Assembly: GCF_907164915.1 (NCBI RefSeq)
Contig: NC_061862.1
Location: 61,336,910 to 61,400,909, forward strand
DNA from: Impatiens glandulifera
Lineage: Eukaryota > Streptophyta > Magnoliopsida > Ericales > Balsaminaceae
Reading direction: 5' to 3'
DNA: 64,000 nt
Both the position numbers and the translations under genes were made by a program. Below are positions 50,486-61,619 of the stretch, one piece after another (within the stretch, counting starts at the first letter, position 1; every line of letters starts with the position of its first letter). The notes under the pieces are model-generated. The model was not told where the DNA came from and searched no databases. It worked only from the letters and a program-made list of their open reading frames with translations.

Positions 50486-50531
<46 letters not shown>

Positions 50532-50971
50532 GATGCTTAATTTTTAAAGTGTCCGGATTGTCGGGTCGAGAGCTATGGTTAATTTGGATACTTGGGTCGG
50601 ATTGTGGGTTGACCCGGTTTTAAATTTAAAATGGTTAAAAATAAAATTAAAAATGCTAGCGGTATGTTTCGAATTTGCAATCTAACAAAACAAGTATAAC
50701 TCTTTAACCAACTAGGCTATAAAGACTTTATATTTTAAATTCAACACCAAATTTGATAAACGCGAGACATTTTAATATTAATATAAGTTCAACTTTTTAA
50801 CTAACTAATCTATATATATGATGATGTTGACTAGATGGATACTTGGATCGAATTGTGGGTTGACCCACTCATAAACTTAAAACGATTAAAAATAAAATTA
50901 AAAATGTTATTCGTAATTTTTTTCACGGTTTTTTATATTATTACTCGTGCAAATTAACTGCTAAAGGCTAG
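49310..50971 (+). mobile_element. Helitron-like element with about six tandem 5'-end units
   Basis: Units of about 300 bp start TCTATATATATATAATGATG and have AAAGTGTCCGGATTGCCGGG, ACTTGGGTCGGATTGTGGGT, AAACGGTTAAAAATAAAATT, GGTATGTTTCGAACTTGCAA, CTAACAAAACAAGTACAACT, AACCAACTAGGCTACAAAGA and TTTGATAAACGTGGGACGTT. Unit starts are near 49310, 49604, 49896, 50196, 50492 and a truncated one near 50808. The last runs into a degraded Helitron-type 3' end: TTTTTTTCACGG, ACTCGTGCAAATTA, then GGCTAG at 50966-50971. The first unit starts with TC after an A, as Helitrons do. No Rep/helicase. Units are more alike than those at 25.3 kb. Confidence 0.62.
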
Positions 50972-53900
50972 GTATAACTAATGAATGAAATAAGGATTAT
51001 TATTCTTAGTTATAGATATATATTAAAAGGAAAAATGAATAAAAATAGTTGTTTCTAATTAATGATGAAAATTCTGTGTACCAAATACCAAACCGAATCT
51101 GTACACGCACATTCCCTCAGTCAAAGGGTCTTTGTGTTGCTATTTGCTAACCTCCTATCATCATTAATGACTGTCATTATACTAACTAATATAATAATAT
51201 TATATAATTAATAAAAATAATTATGTAACCGACAACAAATAAATGTGCAAACTAACTACTTCACATCAAACCTTTACCTACTATTTATTTGGCAATGGGT
51301 TCTACTCTAAATTAATTTATTTTAAATATTAGTATAAATTTGATATTTGTAAGTGATTTATTTAAATAGTATTTAATTTGTCATGGGTGAAACTAAAACT
51401 AAAATGAAGAATTTGTCCTTGCTAGTTTAAATTGGACTTTTCAACCCAAGCCCAATTTTATTCAATCCCTTGGAAGTGTACTTGAAATCACTCCCTCCTA
51501 AATAATAATAATAATAATAATAATAATAACTCCCACAATATCACCTCAACTAATTAACTAATACTTTGTTTTTAAAAAGATGGTTTATAAAAAAGTTTCT
51601 CCTCCGCATTTGAATAACATGATCTAAATGAGTTGTCTCTATTACTTTAAATTGATTTTTCGATAAATAATTTAATTGCAAAGTTTGGCCATGGGTAAGC
51701 CCAACGACCTTTATGAGACCAAATTATTTTTATTTAATTTTTAATTTTTTTAATGATTTTACTAATTAAAAAAAAAACACTAATTTATATATACTAAAGT
51801 GAAGAAAATTTATCAATATGAGACACTAGTTAATAAAATAAAATTAAAAAAAATGGTATAACTACTAAGACAGCCTAAATGTTAGAACTCGGCATTGGAA
51901 AAAAAACAAAATTAAGCATTGCTACCATTAGAGAATTGGCTAGCATTAGCACGTGAAGGCAAGATCAACACGACTTATTTGGAAGCTTTTTTAGAACATA
52001 TATTTAATCGATATGAGATTATGACCACCTTTTCTCATTTATTGCAATAATTAGGTGGGTTTTTTTCACAATGTTGTTTGAAGTGGACCCCGATCATAAA
52101 TGTCTCACCTTTTTTGTTATACTTTTTGGGCTGCAAGAAGTAAAATCTTTAAAACCTTTCATTTTCATTTTCATTTTTTTTCTTTTCTGAATTTCATTTT
52201 CATCTCCTTTAAGTCATGATCACATTCACATATAAAAGAGGAGAAAGTCTTTTATGTTTTTGAAAGGTTTGACCACACACAATGATACAATAGTAATGGG
52301 TTTTTATTTTCTTGTCTTTTTTGCCGCCATTACACCTACTCACATACCAAACTTTACTATTCATCAATGCTTACTTATAGAATGAAAGCTATTTTTTTAG
52401 GGATGATGGATCATGAGTATATATAATTAATGACCCCCATTTGAAAATATACATTTATAAGTTTCCTTTCTTAAATTTTAAATTAAAAATATTCTAGTAT
52501 TATCTTTTTTGTTGGCTAGCTAGTTTGGTAAAGAAAAAGAAAACAAATTGTGTGACTGGATACAAATTAATAAGCTTGCCTTTATATGGTTAATTATGAG
52601 TTAGCTAGCATATATAATATGGTCGACAATGGAGCTAGAGGAATACTTAAAATTTCTGGTTGGTAAAATGTTGGCATCAATGGAGAGGGAATCTAAGAAT
52701 GAAGAATCCTGGCCTCGTGTGTTTTGGGTTAAAAGTCTTACATGTTATCTTGTGACTGAATATCTTTTCTTTTTGTATCTTAAAAACTAAACAATTTATA
52801 AGGGAGGAAATGACATAGGAAATATTTCGAACTTGCATATGTTCATATAACATCGAGCCAAACAAAATAATGGACAAAACATATACATAACAAATGATTG
52901 TTAGCAACAAACACAAGTTTGGTTATAATGTTCAACAAATATAGTTGATAAACAAGTGTAAATACTCGACAAAATTGTTGAAAATTAAGTTAGAAAAAAA
53001 TAAGCATATCAAATTTATAGTTATGATGCCACAACTAGTGTAAAATTTATCGTATAATGCTAAATATGTTTTACAATAATTTTGAACTAATCGATGGTAC
53101 AATAAATTACAAGATGCATTGTTATAATTAGTATAATATGTGTTTTTGTATTTTTCAATGTTATTGTATAAACTTTTTAATTGATGTGTAAATAGAACGT
53201 ATAGACTTTCATTTATATTACTCTTCTTGGACCTTAGGTTCTAGGTTGAAGTATATTTTGGAGAAGTCACTTATAGCCTCTTAAGTATAACAAAACTAAG
53301 AATAACATTATAATAAACAGACAAATAAAATTAGGGGGGAAAAATTACGAATATTATATTTATATTGAAAATATTTTACCGCAATATATCGAAAATATCA
53401 ATTTTTAAGGTATATCGAAAAAAATGTAAGGTATGGTACCGTACCGAAATTATCTGTACGATAAATGTATGAGATTTTCAAAGTTTTCGAGATATACCGA
53501 AATAATATTTATAAATTATATATATAATACTTATAAGAAAAGAAATATATTTAATATTAATTTAATTATAGAAACATAATTTTTAAAAATCAAATTAAAA
53601 TATAATTATACTGAAAAATATTGAATATATATCTCTCCAACTTGCCGATAAAATTGAGAAAAAAATCCAACCAAACTTTTAATCTCTTACAATTATGGAA
53701 AGAAAGTGAAAAATAGGTACCCATTCCTTTCAATTATTTTCAAGAATATTTTTGCAATCCCATCCTCAACTTTTACTAATAAGTCTATTTTTAGCTTAAG
53801 TAAAGAAAAAAAATTCAAAGAAAAAATTATACAAATACTGTTCAAAGAAAAAATGAACAAATTAAAATGAGTGATAAATTTTTTATTATTAATTAAGTCT

Positions 53901-54950
53901 AAATTAACTGATATTTATTATTATTATTATATAGCATGAATTATATTATTAATTTATAAAATATAATACTTTATTTTATAATAAATATTTTTAATTTTGT
54001 GTATCGTTTATGTATTAACTATATTAAGTTGTTTTTTTTTTGTTAAGTTAATTTTTTTGATATATGAAATGTATAATACAAATATCATACCGAGATTGAG
54101 GTACACCGAAATCAAGTTAAGGTAAATATATGAATTTTTTTATACCGAAACTTTCGGTAAGCTATAAATATAGATAAAAAAAATAAGGTATACCATACTA
54201 ACCCACCCGCAATTAATATTACATATTAAGGTTTATACTGGATCTTAAGGTTTAAGCACATTACATATTTTTGGTCTAAATATATGACGTTTTATTATTT
54301 ATTTGATTTCTTGGAATGAGATTATATGCTGCTTTATTTTTTTTTATTTTTTTTTTGAGAACTTAAAATAATACATAAAGATGGATCTAAGTAGGGGTTT
54401 GGGTAGGCTGGAGCACACCCCAAATATATATATCTTTTAACGATAAAAATGTGACATCATCTCTATTTTCTTAAAAAATTCAATATAATTCACTGTTTGT
54501 TTATCTAATTATAAAAAAATGGGCAGTATTCACTCGTTTTATTAAAAAAAGATCGTAATTTTTTTAAATTCACTCTAAAATTTTTTCAAGTCCGTCAAAC
54601 TCTAATTCATGAGTCCATCCCTTATAACACATATCATAACTATAAAAAAAAATTCTAAGTCTTTAAATTTTTTTTAAGAGATTTACGAGCAAATATACTA
54701 AAGAAAATGCAATGCACTCTTCTCAAAATGAATCTAAACAAACGCAATGATAAGTTATGCCTGCCCATTTGTGCCATTTATATAGCTTAAATTTAAGATT
54801 GTATCATGGTAGTTGTGACATTAGTAGATAATGGTGTTTTGTGACTTAATAATTGTTATGGTAATTTAATTTGCTTTTAATAATCGTTGACTGTCATTTA
54901 TGACTCGTGTGTGAGAAAAAGACCCACTTTGGAAACCTTTAATTTTCTTC
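50972..54950. other. AT-rich intergenic DNA with a diverged repeat, no gene
   Basis: A (TAA)n run is at about 51500-51530. At 53340-54200 both ends carry TACCGAAAT/GGTATATCGAAA motifs (GGTATGGTACCGTACCGAAA near 53432; GAGGTACACCGAAATCAAGT and ACCGAAACTTTCGGTAAG near 54100-54160), which suggests a hAT-like element with lost ends; a fragment of the same kind is at 58.13-58.28 kb. The minus ORF at 52677-52916 has no recognisable motif. Confidence 0.5.
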
Positions 54951-54958
54951 TATAAATA
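54951..54958 (+). promoter_or_regulatory. TATA box of the DUF1635 gene
   Basis: TATAAATA, 111 bp upstream of the start codon at 55069, in an otherwise pyrimidine-rich leader. Confidence 0.65.
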
Positions 54959-55068
54959 CCTTGATCCTCTCTATCTATCCAAATATAAAAATATAATCCC
55001 CTCTATAAGAACATACATATCTCCCCCCACAGTCCCCACCCATCCCATTGATCCCAAGAGCTTATACA

Positions 55069-55762
55069 ATGGAAGAAATGGCTTCTTTATGGTGCTATCA
55101 AGAGGTGGGTCATCATCATCATCATCATCCTTTAATCTCTTTTATGTATATATCTATATGAATTGAATTGAATGATTATGTTATTTTGGCATGAAATGAA
55201 ACAGAACATCTATGAATTGAAAGATAGATTACTCTACACCAGCTTGGAACTAGAATCATTGAAGATTGAGGCGATTGAGGAGTTGGGAAAAAACAATGAG
55301 AAGATGAAACAACTCATCAATGCATTAAACCTAGCATACAAGGAAAGAGATGAAGCCATATCTCAATACCATACCCTTCTAATTCTAAACAAAATTCATG
55401 AGGACCCTGTAATTGATCACCCGGATGATTCTTCTTCTTCCATTATCATCGACAACTTCGTCAAGGGAAAGGATTTGCCTCAAAAGGGGATGTTATTGAA
55501 GGCCGTTCTAGATGCCGGTCCTCTGCTGCAGACGGTTCTTGTGGCTGGTCCCTTGCCCCAATGGAGAAATCCGCCGCCGGTTCTCACATTTCCGGTTCCT
55601 CCAGTTGGGTTTAAGGATCCTGGACCGGGGTCCTCGTTTGTTGAAATGTCTTGTTCTTCTGCTGGGTCTTGTTTGGTTGGTGGTGGGAAATGGGTGGCAG
55701 CTAATTGTGACAATAATGTTAATGGCTATTGTCAAATAGGGAAGAGGCAAAGGATACGCTGA
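55069..55762 (+). CDS. DUF1635 family protein
   Basis: Two exons, 55069-55104 and 55205-55762 (GT-AG), 197 aa. Exon 1 gives MEEMASLWCYQE and exon 2 continues NIYELKDRLLYTSLELESLK, the signature start of the plant DUF1635 family. Residues about 12-70 are strongly helical with heptad-like spacing and probably form a coiled coil (ELKDRLL, IEELGKNNEKMKQLINAL, YKERDEAISQY). A second conserved block is GPLLQTVLVAGPLPQWRNPPP at about 116-136, usual in this family. The C-terminus is Gly/Ser-rich and ends with basic KRQRIR, perhaps a nuclear signal. The function of the family is not known. Without the first exon the frame would start in the intron, so the two-exon model is preferred. Confidence 0.9.
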
Positions 55763-58700
55763 GATATGTTTGTTTGATCTAGCTAGGGTAGAATTGGGTC
55801 GGATTTCTTTTTAAAAATTTAAATTTGATCCTACTAAGTCGGTTATACATAACGCTAGAAAAACATGTATCTGATAAATTGAATGTATAAGATAATTGGG
55901 TCGTTTTATAATTTTTTTAATATCCGACCTTATCTATCCGATAATTAATATATGAACATTAATAATTTGTCCTGTTTGTGATCAAATTTATGAAGAAATT
56001 ATGAACAAGTTGAAGCATTTCAGTCTTCATTTAAGAGAGATGGGACATACTTCAATGGTGTTTGTCTAACTTATATATATATATATACTTTTTAAAATAT
56101 TGTGTTATAAATCAATGATAAATAAATAAAAATACATAAATAACATAGAAATAAATGTGAAAGAAAAAAACATAAACAAATCAGATATGTTTTTGAAAAG
56201 TATATTAAAATATTGAAATTAGAGAGAATGAGGAAGAACTAAATAAATCCAGGAAAATTAAATAAGATATCCATGGGCCACGAGGAATGAATTATTCTGG
56301 TCATTTATTAATTTTTTTCAAAATCCTTTTTTACTTATTGTTCGTCTTTTGTCTACATCATAATATATTATATTATTTTTATAATATAATATATTTGACA
56401 AATATATTTAGAAATATATTATAATATATTATATTATTATAATAATATAATATATTTGAAGAGTTTTTATTTTTAAATTATAAATTCTACATTATCTTAA
56501 AAATAGATTCTGAAAAGCCCATCTTATTATTTTATTTAACTTTTATTAACAAGCCCATCTTTATTATTGGCTCAAAAAGCCCACCTATGCAAGCATGTTC
56601 TCTTATTTTTTTCAGAAAAATGATAAATTGAAAATTGAGGGTTTACAATTTTGTTAACTTTTAAGATTTGTAAACATTAGCAGCTCATAAAGTCGGAAAG
56701 AGGATTTTATCAGCATCCATGAATGTTAATGTTTACACTCGTAAATATTTTTTTACCAATTGCTATGCAACATTCATTCATAAAACACCTTAAATGTCCA
56801 ATGCTATGTTACCATTTTCAATCACTTTTAGTATATAGACATTTATTTTAATATTTGGCCACGTTTTATTTCACAGTTTTGCAGTTGTTTTAGTAATAAC
56901 AATGTTTTACTATTTTAAAGCTAAATTTACCCCCAAAAGGAATTATCAAATCTTGTATTTGCTAGATGCAATAAAATCATCACAAATATATAACTACAAT
57001 GTTATTCTTGTGTTTCAAAGATAATTCACCATGGCTCCCCACCCAAAAATAATGTTACAACTTTAAATATTTAATGGAAATAGAAAGTATATAAAATATA
57101 ATTTACACATTGACATAGGAAGAAGATGATTAGACCTCTTTGTATTAAAATTTACTGATTGAATATTTTAAACAATCAATGGAATATTAATATTCTTGAA
57201 GATTAAAATCCTATAGTTGTTGTTTCAAATCAATTTGAATGTCTATTTTCAAAAAATAATAATTAAATAAGTGTTAATATCTTTTTATTTTTTAACTATA
57301 TATCATAACAAAACTCATTTGGTTAAAAAAGAATCTCAAATTTTGAAACTCGATGGATTTGAAAGCTCGAACATGAAATCACTGTAATGCTTCAACCTCG
57401 AGCCCAAATTACAATTTATACTATTTTATTTAGTAGAATGAAATGTGACTATTTATGCAGTTTTTTTTCAAGCAAGTGACCAGTTATGTAGTTGCAATAA
57501 TAGAATAAAAGACTAGTTTTAAATACATTTTCAACTCATAGTTTAAAAATAACCTATAGAGATATAAAAATGGTCTAAAACAGGGGATATTATTAAAAAG
57601 CTAACCCAATTCAATAATTATGACTACTTCTCAACTAAAATAATAATGATAATGGATGGTCAATGCTTTGTTTGGTCTTAATCAAATATAATATTCAACT
57701 AAATCCTTATCATACAAGAATCATGTATCACCAATGTATATAATATTCTCTATACTTATATTTTTATTTTTGTGAAGATTAGGATGCTGCGGAATTTTCT
57801 CTAATTACTTGACTAAATTTAAATGATGATAGATTGATTAAAAAATTAATGGATAACTACAGTTAACACTAATTTATAATAATATATATTAAACTATTTC
57901 AAATATATAAAAGTTATTTAAAATATTTTTTTACATATTATGTTTAAATATGGTGGGAGGAAGACCGAAACTTAGGACGGAAATGAATTTTATTTATGAG
58001 CTAAAGTAGTTGAATAATAATATAAAGTCCATTCCCAAAATGGTAAGTGGCCTCTATCTGTCAATCCACACTTTACTATATGTAATTAAAACCAATAAAC
58101 ATATAAAAAATTAGGGTTAATTTGGATCCATACGGTGTTATTAACGGGATAAGAAAATTACATATACATTTTCCTACTTGCAAAATATCGAAGATATTGT
58201 AACGATACCAAAAATTATCGAAAATATATAAAAATTTTAAAATTTTGATATGTCGATATATTCTTAAATAATATTTATAAATTAAAATATATATATAATA
58301 ACAACAAATATCAAATTAAAAACTTTATATAATAGATGCTCTTTCTCTCTTAGTAAAAAAACAATTCATAGATAAGTTAAAATATTATTTTTTTCTAATG
58401 ACTTTTTTAAACACAGGATTGTGCATCATTTATTTTTTTCATCACTTTTATTTGAGTAAGTATTGCGTTTTGTACAGTTCGACATTTTATTTAGTTGGAT
58501 CAAATTTGAGTCTCAAATTTGTATAATCCGAATAATACTTTCAATCAATCATTGGTGAATAGTTTGTTGTTTATACCCTTCGATTATATTGGTGATTCTT
58601 TCTCGAGTTCGTGTTCGTTCCTTCTTAAAATAAAAGAGACGAAATAATCAAATATGTAGTTATTTTTCATTTTTACAATAAAAAATAAAAATTTTATGTA

Positions 58701-59059
58701 TTTGATCTTTTATATGTATCACCTCTTACAAATATCTTACATGCATCTTCTCATTATTATAGTCATATAAGTATATGATTCATTTTTATTTGGCATGACA
58801 TTTTTCGGTGTTATTTACAAATCTTCGGCTAAAGATAATTTTAACTACCACTCAAAATATTTAGTAAATTTTTTTACAGACATCGTTTCATTGGTTCGTT
58901 CGACTTTCTCTATTTCAACAATTATCGTTCATTTAAAAGAACTCCGACTAATTAAATGAAAGAAAAAGTTAAAATTTAAACATTATTAATATGACAAATT
59001 ACCTGGGCGACCATCTAATTACTCCGATCGCTCATTTTTAACTCTCAAATCAATTTTTG
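55763..59059. other. AT-rich intergenic DNA, no gene
   Basis: The DUF1635 3' flank, then AT-rich DNA. A nearly palindromic ATATTATATTATTTTTATAATATA-like pair of segments sits at 56360-56455. A TATCGAAGATATTGTAACGA / CCAAAAATTATCGAAAAT fragment at 58175-58230 resembles the repeat at 53.3 kb. I see no coding region. Confidence 0.6.
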
Positions 59060-59346
59060 AAATAAATTGCCTCTTCAACTTTTAGAAAGGTCACCAATGA
59101 CTCTTCTGTTAACTTTTTAGTTAAACGTAGCGGGTTAAGTTTAAAATATTATTTTTTATATTATCTTTAATCATTATTTTTTATATTTATATATATAAAT
59201 ATTAAATCGCTTATATATATATATTATATATATATATATTTAATAATTATATAAATAATATATATAAATTTAATAATTATATAAATATAAAAATTAATGA
59301 TAAAAGATATATATATATATAATATATATATATATATAATATATAT

Positions 59347-59381
<35 letters not shown>

Positions 59382-59582
59382 TTATTGTTTATTACATATC
59401 TATTCTTAAATTATTTATTTTTTTTTTCATTTCACTAAAATAAATTAAGGTTCATAATTAAAATATCAAAATAATTATAACATTATTAGTTATATTTAGT
59501 TAAGAAAATCAAATAAGGTAAAAAAAAAATTGATTTGACTGGCACTAATTCGCTATGTCCCGTCCACCCCACCGAGATTCAG

Positions 59583-60463
59583 GGGATTGTTTCCCAAAAT
59601 AACATTGTTTGGCGTTCAACTTCCAAACTAGCCTAGTTTACTATTCAAACTCAATTTTTTTTATTACATTTAAAACTCATTATATATATATTTAAATTAT
59701 TATTTGTATAAACTAAATTATTTATATTTTGATATATATTTTAAATTTATATTTTTATAAATTTGATTATTTATATTTTCATATATAATTTAAATTATTA
59801 TTTTTTATAAATTTAATTATTTATATTTTAATATATATATATATATATATATTAATTATTATTTATATAGTATAATAAATATTCCCTTAAACATTTTAAT
59901 CATAACAATATAATAATTAACTATTCATAAAAATGATTATAATTATCATTTATTTAAGTTATTGACGATTTTGCTTAGGACAACGTTGGTTACGTCTCGG
60001 TTGACCTTCTTAGCCACACTTCTCACAAATAATGGTCCTTCGTGTGTTATCCATTTCGGTTCGAATACGTTGGCTTTGACCTCGTTAATAATTCATTTCT
60101 TGTTTAAGAGAATATTTATTACACTATATAAATAATAATTGAAAGGTAAATATATATATATATATTAAAATATAAATAAATAAATTTATAAAAAATAATT
60201 AAATTAAATTATATATGGAAATATAAATAATCAAAAATTAAAATATATATCAAAATATAAATAATTTACTTTATATAAATAATAATTTAAATATATCAAA
60301 TTTATAAAAATAATAGTATATATATATATAATGAATTTTAAATATAATAAAAAAATAAAAAATTAAGTTTGAACAGTAAACTAGATTAGTTTGAGAATGA
60401 ATGAACAAACTATGTTAGTTTGGGAAGTTGAACGCCAAACAAGAATACTTTGGGAAACCATCC
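59583..60463. mobile_element. Small Mutator-like element (881 bp) with 9-bp target duplication
   Basis: Inverted arms of about 280-310 bp: left from GGGATTGTTTCCCAAA (59583), right ending TTTGGGAAACCATCC (60463), sharing TTGTTTGGCGTTCAACTTCC and more. They are flanked by GAGATTCAG on both sides (59574-59582 and 60464-60472), a perfect 9-bp duplication that may extend to 11 bp (CCGAGATTCAG). Arms plus duplication length point to the Mutator superfamily. The centre (about 59880-60130) has a coding relic on the minus strand. Confidence 0.78.
59975..60085 (-). pseudogene. Degenerate zinc-knuckle fragment, possible Mutator transposase C-terminus
   Basis: On the minus strand one frame gives RTEMDNTRRTIICEKCG, a stop, then EGQPRRNQRCPKQNR. 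This resembles the CxxCGxxGHNRRxC zinc knuckle found at the end of many Mutator transposases, with His changed to Gln and one stop codon. It is short, so the call is tentative; its position in the centre of a Mutator-like element supports it. Confidence 0.35.
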
Positions 60464-60551
60464 GAGATTCAGATAGGTCTGAAATTAAATCTCTCTTCTC
60501 TTCCTCTGAAATTGCCGATTCTCCACAAAAAAGCAGAATTCCAACAAGAAA

Positions 60552-60791
60552 ATGGATTCACGTCCATTGGCGGCTTTACTCTCTCCATTAATCGGCTTTA
60601 CTCTCTCCATTAATCTCACAACTTCTCGTTCTCTTCCTCCTTCTCATTCCTTCCTCTTCAACAAATCCTCTATCAACCCTCAAATCTATGTTCGACAACG
60701 CGTTATAATTAAATCTCCTCTCAATCATAACTCACTTTGTAACCACGCCCGAAAACGTCATTTCGCTGCTTCCTTCCTTTTATTCCCTTGA
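60552..60791 (+). CDS. Exon-like ORF with transit-peptide-like start, probably a gene fragment
   Basis: 79 aa: MDSRPLAALLSPLIGFTLSI, then rich in Ser, Thr, Pro and Arg with few acids (NLTTSRSLPPSHSFLF, YVRQRVIIKSPLNH, ARKRHFAASFLLFP). This looks like a plastid transit peptide. The leader before it (TCTCTCTTCTCTTCCTCTG) is pyrimidine-rich like a real 5' UTR, and base composition is much less AT-rich than around. A 19-bp imperfect in-frame repeat (CGGCTTTACTCTCTCCATTA, twice) lies at 60570-60612. It stops at 60791 at the edge of repeat DNA and no further exons are visible. Probably a captured or truncated first exon; I do not recognise the gene. Confidence 0.4.
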   Translation: MDSRPLAALLSPLIGFTLSINLTTSRSLPPSHSFLFNKSSINPQIYVRQRVIIKSPLNHNSLCNHARKRHFAASFLLFP

Positions 60792-60889
60792 GAAATGATA
60801 GGATATATATATGTATAAATAAAAATAAATAATATATATATATATATATGAAAGAAATTTAATAATTATATAGAGGAGTGATAGAGAGA

Positions 60890-61024
60890 GGGAATTTGGT
60901 GAGGGAATGATTTGGCATCACCTTATTCATTGGTTAGAACATGTAAAAGTGGGAGAAAAGAGAGAAATTATTTGATTTTTTCAGCGAATAAGATTATGCC
61001 AAATCATTCCCTCACCAAATTCCC
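60890..61024. mobile_element. MITE with perfect 29-bp inverted ends
   Basis: GGGAATTTGGTGAGGGAATG continuing to 60918 is repeated in inverse at 60996-61024 without a mismatch. The similarity goes on into the loop (CTTATTC versus GAATAAG) and outward to GAGAAATGAT-like text. The element is 135 bp or slightly longer. Its target duplication is not clear in the AT-rich flanks. Confidence 0.7.
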
Positions 61025-61619
61025 TTACTTAATCATTTCTCAATTATATAAATATAAAAATTAATGATATATATATATATATATATATATATAAGCGATT
61101 TAATAATTATATATATATAAATATAAAAAATAATGATTAAAAATAATATATAAAAAATAATATTTTAATATTTAATTAAAAAAAAATTATATAGGAAGAT
61201 AATGGTTGACCTTTTTAAAAAATTAAAAATGTTAATTTTTTTTAAATAATTTAAAAGTTAGAAGGGAAATTTGAGGACAGCCCATTTATGGAATCCTGGT
61301 CCGGTCCCTCTCACACAGTTAGTAATATTAAAAATAAAATAAAAATAAATAAATTTCTATACTAATTTGCCCCTGGACAGGTGGGATCCGTATTAGAGGT
61401 GGTAAAACTTGCTTTCAAATGAAGGACTGTCCATAGCTCATAGCTCGTTAGTCGTAAGAGCGGGCGGACTTCTTGGACGGACTCTCCTATATTATTATTA
61501 TAACTAATACTAACCACTAACCACCGCCACCCACCCAGCCGCTCTCTGCGTTTCCGGCCATTATCCATTTCTCTTTCTCTTTTTCTCTCTCACACACACA
61601 CTACCGGAAAGCTGAATCC

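Larger units (their letters stand above)
59060..61280. repeat. Long imperfect inverted repeat enclosing an exon-like fragment
   Basis: The left arm (about 59060-59400) and right arm (about 61030-61280) are inverted copies, best between 59140-59235 and 61060-61180 (TATTATTTTTTATATTAT, TTTAATCATTATTTTTTATA, TTAAATCGCTTATATATA). Outer parts are more diverged (TTCAACTTTTAGAAAGGTCA versus its partner). Between the arms lie a second Mutator-like element, an exon-like ORF and a MITE. This could be a transposon that captured a gene fragment. I found no target duplication at the outer ends. Confidence 0.5.

Noticed and set aside
52677..52916. 79-aa minus-strand ORF with hydrophobic start
   Set aside because: No recognisable motif, no promoter or splice context, AT-rich composition like the surroundings.
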